Part shown: piece by piece, positions 1 through 7,022 of the stretch
How positions within the stretch are numbered: the first letter of the stretch is position 1
How the letters are laid out: every line of letters begins with the position of its first letter
Assembly: GCA_966211215.1 (NCBI GenBank)
Contig: CBIHNR010000216.1
Coordinates: 1 to 8,404 of the forward strand
Length of the DNA: 8,404 nucleotides
Direction: 5' to 3'
Source of the DNA: Desertivirga sp966211215
GTDB taxonomy: Bacteria; Bacteroidota; Bacteroidia; Sphingobacteriales; Sphingobacteriaceae
The notes under the pieces: generated by a model
Database searches by the model: none
What the model was told of the DNA's origin: nothing
Seen by the model: the letters and a program-made list of their open reading frames with translations, nothing else
Translations under genes and position numbers: made by a program

Positions 1-1465
1 CGCTGTGGTAGACGAAATTACTGCATTAACTCAGGCAGGCCGCCCAGTTCTTGTGGGTACAACTTCTGTTGAAATTTCTGAGCTATTAAGCCGGATGCTT
101 AAACTTCGCGGAGTTAAACACAATGTATTGAACGCAAAGCTTCACCAAAGGGAGGCCGATATTGTTGCTGAAGCAGGGCAGGCAGGTACTGTTACCATTG
201 CTACCAACATGGCAGGCCGTGGTACGGATATCAAATTAGGCCCAGGCGTTAAAGAAGCAGGAGGTTTGGCAATTGTTGGTACAGAGCGCCACGAATCTCG
301 CCGTGTTGACCGCCAGTTACGCGGACGTGCGGGCCGCCAGGGTGACCCGGGTTCTTCTCAGTTCTTCGTATCTCTTGAAGATAACTTAATGCGTTTATTC
401 GGCTCCGAGCGTATTGCAAACATTATGCTTCGTATGGGGATTGAGGAAGGTGAGGTTATTCAGCACTCTATGATTACCAAATCAATTGAGCGTGCGCAAC
501 GTAAGGTTGAAGAGAATAACTTCGGTATTCGTAAACGCTTGCTAGAGTACGACGACGTAATGAACTCTCAGCGTACAGTGGTTTATGCAAAACGTAAAAA
601 CGCATTATTTGGCGAACGCCTTGAGGTTGACTTGAATAATACTATTTACGATACTGTTGAGGATATTGTAACCGAGTATAAAGAAACATCTAATTATGAG
701 GGCTTTCAGCTTGAAACAATTAAGGTGTTTACTGTAGATGTTGAGATCACAGAGAAAGAGTTCGCTGAAAATTCGGTGTCTAAACTTACCGAACATGTTT
801 TCGAAAAAGTAACAGAATACTACGAGCGTAAAAATCAGGCAATAGGGCAGCAGGCAATGCCGGTTTTACAGCAGGTTTACCAGGAACGCGGGCAATTCAT
901 CGAAAATATTATTATTCCGTTTACCGATGGCTTAAGAGGGGTTCAGGTTGCTGCAAACTTGAAGAAGGCGGTTGAATCCAATGGTCGGGAAGTTACCAAA
1001 GCATTTGAAAAAACCGTTGTATTGGCCTTAATTGATGATGCGTGGAAAGAGCACCTGCGTGAAATGGACGAATTAAAACAGTCTGTGCAGAACGCAGTTT
1101 ACGAGCAAAAGGACCCACTGGTAATTTACAAGGTAGAAGCGTTTAACCTATTCAGGCAGATGCTTGTATCCGTAAACAAAGATGTGGTTAGCTTCTTGTT
1201 TAAGGGAGGTATTCCTGTCCAGGAGTCTGAAGAAGTAAGAGAAGCACGGCCTGCACCTCAGCAAGATTTAGCAAAGCTGAAAGTTTCAAAGCCTGAACTG
1301 GCTCCGGTTGACGGCGGGCATGATGTTCCTCCAGGATTTGAAGATACCAGGGAGGTGCATAAACCAACTCCGGTGCGTGCTGAACACAAAATCGGAAGAA
1401 ATGACCCATGCCCATGTGGAAGTGGTAAAAAATACAAAAACTGTCACGGCGCTGGTTTAGAATAA
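1..1465 (+). CDS. secA: Preprotein translocase ATPase SecA, C-terminal part (5' end outside window)
   Basis: SecA is the cytoplasmic ATPase that pushes unfolded preproteins through the SecYEG channel. The reading frame is open from base 2, so the GTG at 5 is an internal codon. The 486 residues counted from it are roughly the last 45% of a Bacteroidota SecA. Visible parts in order: the second nucleotide-binding domain with TIATNMAGRGTDIKLG (residues about 64-79) and the arginine-finger motif QLRGRAGRQGDPGSS (104-118); helical scaffold and wing region (about 150-400), including LLEYDDVMNSQR and DDAWKEHLREMD; a Pro/Glu-rich linker (about 403-460); and a C-terminal SEC-C zinc knuckle, GRNDPCPCGSGKKYKNCH, with Cys469, Cys471, Cys480 and His481 intact. 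In known SecA proteins this knuckle contacts SecB, ribosomes or phospholipids. Nothing looks degraded. The next gene begins 9 bases after the TAA, which suggests co-transcription. Identification is certain; the N-terminal motor domain cannot be judged. Confidence 0.98.
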   Translation, partial: AVVDEITALTQAGRPVLVGTTSVEISELLSRMLKLRGVKHNVLNAKLHQREADIVAEAGQAGTVTIATNMAGRGTDIKLGPGVKEAGGLAIVGTERHESRRVDRQLRGRAGRQGDPGSSQFFVSLEDNLMRLFGSERIANIMLRMGIEEGEVIQHSMITKSIERAQRKVEENNFGIRKRLLEYDDVMNSQRTVVYAKRKNALFGERLEVDLNNTIYDTVEDIVTEYKETSNYEGFQLETIKVFTVDVEITEKEFAENSVSKLTEHVFEKVTEYYERKNQAIGQQAMPVLQQVYQERGQFIENIIIPFTDGLRGVQVAANLKKAVESNGREVTKAFEKTVVLALIDDAWKEHLREMDELKQSVQNAVYEQKDPLVIYKVEAFNLFRQMLVSVNKDVVSFLFKGGIPVQESEEVREARPAPQQDLAKLKVSKPELAPVDGGHDVPPGFEDTREVHKPTPVRAEHKIGRNDPCPCGSGKKYKNCHGAGLE

Positions 1466-1474
1466 GCTTTGGGA

Positions 1475-2659
1475 ATGCTAAAAGAAAGAATTCAAGAGTT
1501 ATCTCAAAATATACATGGCGACGTAATTAAGCATCGTCGCCATCTTCACGCTAACCCCGAGCTTTCGTTTAATGAATTCAAAACCTCTGCCTACGTTAAA
1601 GCTGCCCTGGATGATTTAGGGATAGAATGGCAGTCAATGGCAGACACGGGTATTGTTGGTGTCATTAAAGGGGGAAAGGAGTCTGATGCCGTAATTGCCC
1701 TTCGTGCTGACATGGATGCTTTACCGATAGTTGAAGCAAACGATGTTCCTTATAAGTCACGCAATGCAGGTATTATGCACGCTTGTGGGCATGACGTGCA
1801 CACCTCTTCACTTTTGGGTACAGCAAAAATCCTCAGTCAGCTTAAAGAAAATTTTGGGGGGACAATTAAGCTGATCTTTCAACCAGGGGAGGAGAAACTT
1901 CCCGGCGGTGCCAGCTTAATGATAAAGGAAGGTGCGCTTGAAAATCCAAAGCCACAGGCTGTGTTAGGACAGCACGTAATGCCATTAATTGATGCCGGTA
2001 AAATCGGAATTCGTTCTGGGAAGTATATGGCCTCTACAGATGAATTATACGTTACTGTAAAAGGAAAAGGCGGGCATGGAGCCCAGCCCCAGCAAAATAT
2101 AGATCCGGTGGTTATTACTGCCCATATCATTGTTGCCCTGCAGCAAATAGTCAGCCGTGTAGCCGATCCGAAACTACCTACCGTTTTATCCTTCGGGAAA
2201 GTGATTGCTAATGGAGCCACAAATGTAATTCCTAACGAGGTTTACCTGGAGGGTACATTTCGCACACTTGATGAAGCCTGGCGTGCCGAAGCTCACAAGC
2301 GCATGAAGAAGATGGCTGAAGGTATTGCTGAAAGTATGGGGGCGGAGTGCGAGTTCAAAATTGTAAACGGTTATCCTTTCCTGGTAAATGAGGAAAAGCT
2401 GACTGCCGAAATCCGTAGCTTCGCTGAAAGTTATCTGGGCAAGGAAAATGTACTTGAGCTTGATATTTGGATGGCAGCCGAAGATTTTGCTTATTACTCC
2501 CAGGTAGCTGATTCTTGTTTTTATCGCCTGGGGATCAGAAATGAAGAAAAAGGAATCACATCATCCGTACACACACCAACATTTGATATAGACGAAAGTG
2601 CCTTATCTATAAGCACCGGATTGATGGCCTATATAGCGCTTAAACGTTTGGGCAACTAG
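1475..2659 (+). CDS. M20D-family amidohydrolase (N-acyl-amino-acid / hippurate hydrolase-like)
   Basis: This is a zinc-type peptidase-fold amidohydrolase of family M20D, a group that removes acyl groups from N-acyl amino acids, hippurate or related amides. The exact substrate cannot be read from sequence. The 394-residue product, counted from ATG 1475, has the normal family length. Family motifs in order: HRRHLHANPELSFNE near residue 20, ALRADMDALP (about 75-84), HACGHDVHT (metal ligands Cys104 and His106), FQPGEE (Glu139-Glu140), GQHV (His167), GKGGHGAQP (dimerisation/lid region), NVIPNEV, MAAEDFAYY and SSVHTP (His366). All five expected metal or catalytic positions are present. There is no signal peptide, so the enzyme is cytoplasmic. 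A TTG at 1469 is in frame, but ATG 1475 is preferred because it is the better codon and matches the usual start just before the first helix. No Shine-Dalgarno sequence is evident. Two tandem TAG stops are followed by an intrinsic terminator, so this gene probably closes the secA transcript. Confidence 0.93.
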   Translation: MLKERIQELSQNIHGDVIKHRRHLHANPELSFNEFKTSAYVKAALDDLGIEWQSMADTGIVGVIKGGKESDAVIALRADMDALPIVEANDVPYKSRNAGIMHACGHDVHTSSLLGTAKILSQLKENFGGTIKLIFQPGEEKLPGGASLMIKEGALENPKPQAVLGQHVMPLIDAGKIGIRSGKYMASTDELYVTVKGKGGHGAQPQQNIDPVVITAHIIVALQQIVSRVADPKLPTVLSFGKVIANGATNVIPNEVYLEGTFRTLDEAWRAEAHKRMKKMAEGIAESMGAECEFKIVNGYPFLVNEEKLTAEIRSFAESYLGKENVLELDIWMAAEDFAYYSQVADSCFYRLGIRNEEKGITSSVHTPTFDIDESALSISTGLMAYIALKRLGN

Positions 2660-2682
2660 TAGTTTAAACAAAAAAAGATTTG

Positions 2683-2708
2683 AAAGCGCTTTAATTTGAG
2701 GCGCTTTT
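2683..2708 (+). terminator. Rho-independent terminator after the M20 hydrolase gene
   Basis: The arms AAAGCGC and GCGCTTT are perfectly complementary and extend inward through three further pairs (T-G, T-A, T-G), closing a five-base AATTT loop. The 3' arm runs directly into a short T tract. It starts about 24 bases after the hydrolase stop codon and reads in the direction of secA and the hydrolase, so it most likely ends that transcript. Confidence 0.8.
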
Positions 2709-2756
2709 GTTATTCTATGGCTTGGCTCCTCGTACTGCTTTAAATTAAAGCTATCT

Positions 2757-3707
2757 ATGAAGAAAATATCGCTTTCCCTTTTTTATACCATTTTGGTTTT
2801 TACTGGTTTTGGCCAGCAGATTAAACGATACAATCCGGATACGGTACTAACAATAGTTCTTGATTCCGCGGTTGTGGTAAAGGCCGCTAAAATCAGCAAT
2901 CAAACTTTCATTAACCTGATTTTAAAAGACACAAGCTTTTATCAGGCATTTAGAAATATGAAAGGGTATAAATTTACCGCCGAGAACAGGATTTTTACCT
3001 ACGACAAGAAGAATAAGGTAGAAGGCAAAATATTCCGTAAAATTCGTCATAGTAATGATGGGAAAGGGCATAAAATGCAGTACCTGGCAAAGGCAGACAG
3101 TGGCCGGTTATATAAGAAGAACGGAAAATATCAGTTGTACACAGTCGAGATGTTTGACTATATTTTTATGAACGCTTATAACTCTGATTTTGTCCCTACC
3201 GGTGCGGCACCTTCAGGGGGCAAGAAGGGGGGAAATGAATCGTACAAGGATAAATTAAAGACTTTGATCTTTAGTCCCGGGCGGCCTATTAAAGGCGTGC
3301 CATTTATTTCCAATAAGACCGCCATTTTTACCGCTAACATGCGGCAGTACTACGATTATTCATATACCAGTGCTACCTATCTTGATTCTATCCCTGTTTA
3401 TCGGTTTAAAGTTGCGGCCAAGCCTGATCTTTCTGGCTGGACAAAGGACGGCCTGATGATTCGCGAATTAACTACAATCTTTGACAAGCGAACCATGCAG
3501 ATTCTTGGCAGATATGTAGATATGAAATATGATAACCTTGCGTTTGATTTTGATGTGCAAATGAATATCGAGATGGCCCCTTTTGATGATGGGGAAACTT
3601 TGCTTCCTACAAAAATATCTTATCAGGGGAACTGGGATATACCTTTTAAGAAAGAAGAACGGGCAAGTTTCCTGATTCTACATAAGGATTACAGGCAGGA
3701 AAGATAG
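2757..3707 (+). CDS. Secreted/periplasmic protein of unknown function
   Basis: I do not recognise a characterised family. The 316-residue product starts with a clear Sec signal peptide (MKKISLSLFYTILVFTGFGQ). Cleavage near residue 19 or 20 would leave Gln as the mature N-terminus. There is no lipobox cysteine and no further membrane segment. The rest is rich in Lys, Tyr and alternating hydrophobic residues, suggesting a beta-rich fold. A segment around 59-90 (DTSFYQAFRNMKGY, then FTYDKKNKVEG) resembles conserved uncharacterised secreted proteins I associate with Sphingobacteriaceae and Chitinophagaceae. A Gly/Lys/Ser-rich stretch (149-162) looks like a flexible linker between two halves. The C-terminal half, with LDSIPVYRFKV, TTIFDKRTMQILGRYVDM and LLPTKISYQGNWDIP, has the look of a LolA-like or DUF5686-neighbour sheet that contacts lipid or outer-membrane partners, but that is only impression. 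It follows a terminator, so it needs its own promoter, which I could not place convincingly. Confidence 0.85.
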   Translation: MKKISLSLFYTILVFTGFGQQIKRYNPDTVLTIVLDSAVVVKAAKISNQTFINLILKDTSFYQAFRNMKGYKFTAENRIFTYDKKNKVEGKIFRKIRHSNDGKGHKMQYLAKADSGRLYKKNGKYQLYTVEMFDYIFMNAYNSDFVPTGAAPSGGKKGGNESYKDKLKTLIFSPGRPIKGVPFISNKTAIFTANMRQYYDYSYTSATYLDSIPVYRFKVAAKPDLSGWTKDGLMIRELTTIFDKRTMQILGRYVDMKYDNLAFDFDVQMNIEMAPFDDGETLLPTKISYQGNWDIPFKKEERASFLILHKDYRQER

Positions 3708-3708
3708 G

Positions 3709-3908
3709 CTACTTGCCAGAGTTGTTCATCTGTATTTTCAGAGGAGCAAGCCAAAATTGATTCACTTGATTTTGTTGGATTGTTATCCGAGGCAGATTTT
3801 TGTTAAAATTAAAGGGATCATGAGCCTCATTTCTTAAAGGAACAAAAGGTGCTTGGGGCAATGGGTCTCTTGAATTTTCATAGACAGAGAAGCCTAATAG
3901 CTGTAATC
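3709..3908 (-). pseudogene. Open frame that may be the frameshifted C-terminus of the TonB-like gene
   Basis: Immediately downstream of the TonB-like gene, a different minus-strand frame is free of stops from about 3908 to a TAG at 3711-3709. It encodes about 65 residues, including VYENSRDPLPQAPF, VPLRNEAHDPFNF and VNQFWLAPLKIQM. The other two minus-strand frames are closed here. It has no ATG near its beginning, so it is unlikely to be a separate gene. Skipping one base between about 3908 and 3880 would fuse it to the upstream coding frame and give a protein of about 255 residues, ending one base from the stop of the convergent gene. That tidy ending and the ordinary-looking amino-acid content favour a real former (or strain-variable) C-terminus. 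Chance openness over 66 codons in AT-rich DNA is uncommon but possible. Confidence 0.35.
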
Positions 3909-4468
3909 AGTGAATTGAAAAAGCTTTTTGTGCTATAGCTATTTCTAAAACCCAAATTGGCCTTTTTACTGATAAATGATTTGTGTCTCGCAGGTAACCC
4001 GATATTGTCAAAAGTACCACTATTGCCAGCAAGGAATTGAGTTTCTTCAGACAACCTTTCGATTTCGCCTGTTATTTTATCGTTACTAATTTCCATTGCA
4101 ACAACCACAGAAACTAAGGGTTCGGAGTTTGCAGGCTTCCAAACTTTAAACGAGTTAAGAGCATGCACAATATTTTGCGTTAAAATACTGTTGGAAGTAT
4201 CCGTATGACTCAACACTCTGCCCAAACCAGTGGAATCTATCAAAATCTGGAATTTAACAACTCCTTTGGTTTTATTGATATAATTATGAGAAATGATGAA
4301 TTTAAGAAGGTGTGAAAATTGAACGCTATCCTTTTTTACTTTCATATCTCCGTAATCCATACAGAACCCAGTATTGGGGACGTTTCTAATTACTTTAGGA
4401 AATAATGTCTGAGAATATCCCCTAATGGAAACTATAAATAGAAGAAGGATTGTGATGAGGTTTTTCAT
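3878..4468 (-). CDS. Small exported protein with a TonB C-terminal-like domain
   Basis: The 196-residue product has a signal peptide (MKNLITILLLFIVSIRGYSQ, probable cleavage before or after Gln20). Its central domain (about 52-128) follows the TonB C-terminal pattern: KGVVKFQILIDSTGLGRV, then a helix ending in HALNSFKVWKPA, then VSVVVAMEIS. In true TonB proteins this domain grips the TonB box of outer-membrane receptors. Here the long Pro-rich periplasm-spanning region and a retained membrane anchor are missing. It is therefore more like the free-standing TonB-CTD proteins common in Bacteroidota, whose roles are mostly unknown. The tail after about residue 130 has no recognisable family, and the last residues (IRLLCL) look out of character; see the open frame just downstream. 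The gene is divergent from dnaG, convergent with the unknown secreted gene, and noticeably more AT-rich by eye than its neighbours (about 28% GC in some 60-base lines). ATG 4468 is chosen because it begins the signal peptide. Confidence 0.75.
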   Translation of the reverse strand: MKNLITILLLFIVSIRGYSQTLFPKVIRNVPNTGFCMDYGDMKVKKDSVQFSHLLKFIISHNYINKTKGVVKFQILIDSTGLGRVLSHTDTSNSILTQNIVHALNSFKVWKPANSEPLVSVVVAMEISNDKITGEIERLSEETQFLAGNSGTFDNIGLPARHKSFISKKANLGFRNSYSTKSFFNSLITAIRLLCL

Positions 4469-4554
4469 AGCACGAAAATACTGTTTCCGCGCAATAAATT
4501 TCTTTTAGGTTCTACTTTTTTGACAAAGGCGGATCACATTATTACTTATAATAA

Positions 4555-4587
4555 TTGAGGGTAAACGGATACATGTTGCTATTTTTG
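4555..4587 (+). promoter_or_regulatory. dnaG: Probable Bacteroidota-type promoter for the dnaG operon
   Basis: The eight bases TATTTTTG at 4580-4587 match the Bacteroidota -7 element TAnnTTTG exactly. A TTG at 4555-4557 lies 22 bases upstream, within the looser spacing reported for the -33 element in flavobacteria. Transcription would begin near 4593-4596, giving a leader of about 85 bases before the dnaG ATG. It sits in the gap between divergent genes, where a promoter is required. No operator-like inverted repeat was seen. Confidence 0.5.
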
Positions 4588-4654
4588 CATTTTAAACCAA
4601 CTAAGCCAAGTTCATATAAAGAACAGGCATTTTTATTGGCCGTGCACATTTGAG

Positions 4655-4681
4655 ATGGCAAAAAAAAATAGGATTAAATGA
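4655..4681 (+). other. Eight-codon upstream ORF overlapping the dnaG start
   Basis: ATG 4655 opens a tiny frame encoding MAKKNRIK. Its TGA (4679-4681) overlaps the dnaG ATG in the form ATGA. It contains a run of nine A residues (4660-4668). Such overlaps can couple translation of two reading frames, and an AGGA at 4670-4673 within this ORF is the only Shine-Dalgarno-like sequence near the dnaG start. The tiny ORF has no Shine-Dalgarno sequence of its own. It may be chance. Confidence 0.25.
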
Positions 4682-6645
4682 TTGCCAAGGAAACCGTAGA
4701 TAAGATATTAGATGCAGCCCGGATAGAGGAGGTTGTTGGCGATTTTGTGCACTTAAAAAGGCGCGGAACCAGCTTAATCGGTAACTGTCCCTTTCATAAC
4801 GAAAAAACACCATCGTTTAACGTTTCTGTAAATAAAGGGATATTTAAATGCTTTGGATGTGGTAAAGGCGGCGATTCCGCCCGCTTTATCATGGAGCATG
4901 AAAAGTATACTTACCCTGAAGCTCTGCGGTATTTAGCTAGAAAATATAATATTGAAATAGAGGAGATTGAGTTATCTCCACAACAACAGGAAGCCGATAA
5001 CCGCCGTGAGAGTCTGTTCGTAATTTCATCTTACGCGGCAAAGTTTTTCGCAGAATCAATGTGGGAAACCGACTCTGGAAAAACGATAGGGTTGGGGTAT
5101 TTCAAAGAGCGAGGTTTCAGGGATGATATCATCAAGAAATTTGATCTAGGATATTCACCCGATAGTTGGGATTCATTTGCTGATAAAGCCATAAGGGCTG
5201 GCTTTAAAGAGGACGTGCTCGAGCACACCGGCTTAGCCATTCGTAACGACAAGGGGAAATTGTATGACCGCTTCCGCGGGCGGGTGATGTTCCCTATCCA
5301 TAGTTTAACTGGTCGAGTTATAGGATTCGGAGGGCGTACTTTAGTCACCGACAAAAAGGTTCCAAAATATGTAAACTCTCCGGAAAGCGATATTTATCAT
5401 AAGTCGAATGTATTGTATGGGCTTTTTCAGGGAAAGAAAGCAATACGCGATTTAGATAATTGTTACCTGGTTGAAGGTTATGCGGATGTACTTTCAGTTC
5501 AGCAGGCAGGAATAGAGAATGTTGTTGCTTCCTCTGGAACCTCATTAACTACCGAACAGATAAGGTTAATCGCACGTTTCACGAAGAACGTTACCATTCT
5601 TTATGATGGAGATGCTGCCGGAATTAAAGCTTCATTAAGAGGGCTTGACATGATTCTGGAAGAAGGGCTGAACGTTAAGGTGGTCCTTTTTCCTGATGGC
5701 CACGACCCTGATTCCTATGTCCAGAAGTTTGGAAGCTCTGAGTTTAAAACTTATATAGAGAAAAGCCAGAAGGACTTTATTCTTTACAAAACCAATATAC
5801 TCTTAAAGGATGCAGGCAACGATCCTATTAAAAAAGCTGGCGTAATTCACGATGTTGTCGAAAGTATTGCGAAAATTCCGGATAGCATAAAGGCTTCGGT
5901 CTTTGTACGCGAGTGTAGCTTTCTTTTGCAGATTGAGGAGCGTATCCTGATTGCCGAATTAAACAAGCTTCGTTTAGGGAAACTAAAAAAGGAAAACGCT
6001 GCAGGCCCCCCTGCCCAAAGGCCTGATGCTCCGCCGGATTATGTTCCATATCCGGAAGACATGCCTCCTCCTGACGAGGCCGCTATGTATGGCCTGTCAA
6101 CAGAGAAGCACCTGGAAACAGAGGAGCTGCAGGAGAAGGAAATTATAAGGCTACTGCTTAGTTATGGGCACGAATTAGTTAGCTGGGATAAAATAACAGA
6201 CACTTATATTGCCCCTTATGTAATTTCAAACCTTGCGGATATCTCATTTGATAATCCGGTTTGTGTGGCAATTTTGGAGGAATATAACAGGTATATGGAA
6301 CATGGCGAACTGCCAACCGTACAGGATTTTGTAGGGCATCAGGACGCGAAAATTTCTGAAATGGCTATTAACCTGATGACATCACCCTATGCCTTAAGCG
6401 ATAACTGGCTTGCAACTAGAAAGATCTACGTTAAGCACGAATCCGAAGATATGCGGTCGACTATTTTAGGAGGCATCTTTCACCTTAAAAAGCGTAAGGT
6501 TGAGAAAATACTTAAGAATATCCGAGAGGAGATCCAGAAAGAAACAGATGAAGATAACCAAGCTATCTTAATGCAGCGTTATATGCGTATGAAGGAGGTT
6601 GAAAAAGGTATAGCGGCCTATATGGGGGCAATTGTGGTAAAATAG
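4678..6645 (+). CDS. dnaG: DNA primase DnaG
   Basis: DnaG synthesises the RNA primers for lagging-strand and origin replication, working with the DnaB helicase. The 655-residue product has the standard layout. A CHC2 zinc-binding domain comes first (GNCPFHNEKTPSF and FKCFGCGKGG; ligands Cys37, His40, Cys58 and Cys61). The catalytic core follows, with RFRGRVMFPI (199-207), GFGGR (216-220) and KYVNSPES. The TOPRIM segment carries VEGYADV (Glu266, Asp270) and LYDGDAAG (Asp310, Asp312), followed by HDPDS (Asp343, Asp345). These residues line up closely with the E. coli metal-binding acidic set. A Pro-rich linker (about 443-467) leads to a divergent C-terminal helicase-binding domain (about 480-655), ending in a charged helical stretch. 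ATG 4678 fits the usual N-terminus (MIAKETVDKI, like other Bacteroidota primases). It is first in a likely operon with yraN and the cyclotransferase gene. No truncation or missing catalytic residue was seen. Confidence 0.98.
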   Translation: MIAKETVDKILDAARIEEVVGDFVHLKRRGTSLIGNCPFHNEKTPSFNVSVNKGIFKCFGCGKGGDSARFIMEHEKYTYPEALRYLARKYNIEIEEIELSPQQQEADNRRESLFVISSYAAKFFAESMWETDSGKTIGLGYFKERGFRDDIIKKFDLGYSPDSWDSFADKAIRAGFKEDVLEHTGLAIRNDKGKLYDRFRGRVMFPIHSLTGRVIGFGGRTLVTDKKVPKYVNSPESDIYHKSNVLYGLFQGKKAIRDLDNCYLVEGYADVLSVQQAGIENVVASSGTSLTTEQIRLIARFTKNVTILYDGDAAGIKASLRGLDMILEEGLNVKVVLFPDGHDPDSYVQKFGSSEFKTYIEKSQKDFILYKTNILLKDAGNDPIKKAGVIHDVVESIAKIPDSIKASVFVRECSFLLQIEERILIAELNKLRLGKLKKENAAGPPAQRPDAPPDYVPYPEDMPPPDEAAMYGLSTEKHLETEELQEKEIIRLLLSYGHELVSWDKITDTYIAPYVISNLADISFDNPVCVAILEEYNRYMEHGELPTVQDFVGHQDAKISEMAINLMTSPYALSDNWLATRKIYVKHESEDMRSTILGGIFHLKKRKVEKILKNIREEIQKETDEDNQAILMQRYMRMKEVEKGIAAYMGAIVVK

Positions 6646-6655
6646 TTCCTTATCA

Positions 6656-7012
6656 ATGGCAATCCACAATCAATTAGGCACCAAAGGCGAATCCATCGCA
6701 AAAGTATACCTCGAAGAAAGAGGATATGAAATAATGGAAGAAAACTGGTGCCATGGCAAAGCCGAGGTCGACTTAATTGCCTATCACGACAGGCGTATTA
6801 TTTTTGTGGAAGTAAAGGCTCGTACCTCAACGGGCTTTGGGCAGCCGGAAGAATTTGTCAGCGAAGCCAAACAGCGCAATCTTCAGAAGGCAGCCGATGA
6901 ATATATTTATCTAATGAATTTTAAAGGAGAGATTCGTTTTGATATAATTGCACTGGTTTTCAATAAAACGGGAAATTACGCCATTCGGCATATTGAAGAC
7001 GCATTCTGGTAA
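6656..7012 (+). CDS. yraN: YraN / UPF0102 family protein (restriction-endonuclease-like fold)
   Basis: This small cytoplasmic protein of 118 residues has the full family length and pattern. It begins with GTKGESIAKVYLEERGYEI (conserved Glu12), then the nuclease-like core AEVDLIAY (Glu37, Asp39) and IIFVEVKARTS (Glu52, Lys54), then FGQPEEFVS, KQRNLQKAADEYI, the late strand IRFDIIAL and the terminal HIEDAFW. The E-x-D and E-x-K arrangement is the signature of the PD-(D/E)xK fold used by Holliday-junction resolvases and restriction enzymes. Biological function is poorly defined for the family, so a DNA-processing role is inference. It starts 10 bases after the dnaG stop without a Shine-Dalgarno sequence, consistent with co-transcription with the primase. 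Confidence 0.94.
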   Translation: MAIHNQLGTKGESIAKVYLEERGYEIMEENWCHGKAEVDLIAYHDRRIIFVEVKARTSTGFGQPEEFVSEAKQRNLQKAADEYIYLMNFKGEIRFDIIALVFNKTGNYAIRHIEDAFW

Positions 7013-7022
7013 ATCAATATAC

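Noticed and set aside
605..796. Antisense open frame inside secA
   Set aside because: Short, low-complexity translation opposite a conserved gene; no independent support.
1469..1474. TTG start two codons upstream for the M20 hydrolase
   Set aside because: ATG 1475 is in frame, is a stronger start and gives the usual N-terminus; nothing supports TTG.
1879..2220. Antisense open frame of 113 codons inside the M20 hydrolase gene
   Set aside because: It is the shadow of a strongly conserved coding frame; the translation has no signal peptide or recognisable motif.
4520..4552. TTGACA and TATAAT upstream of dnaG as a sigma-70 promoter
   Set aside because: The spacer is 21 bases, far from 17, and Bacteroidota do not use this consensus; the TAnnTTTG element downstream fits better.
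5031..5354. Antisense open frame of 107 codons inside dnaG
   Set aside because: It lies opposite the conserved catalytic core of the primase and has no family features.
6948..7022. Earlier in-frame ATG for the cyclotransferase
   Set aside because: It would overlap yraN by 65 bases and bury the lipoprotein signal peptide 25 residues inside the protein.
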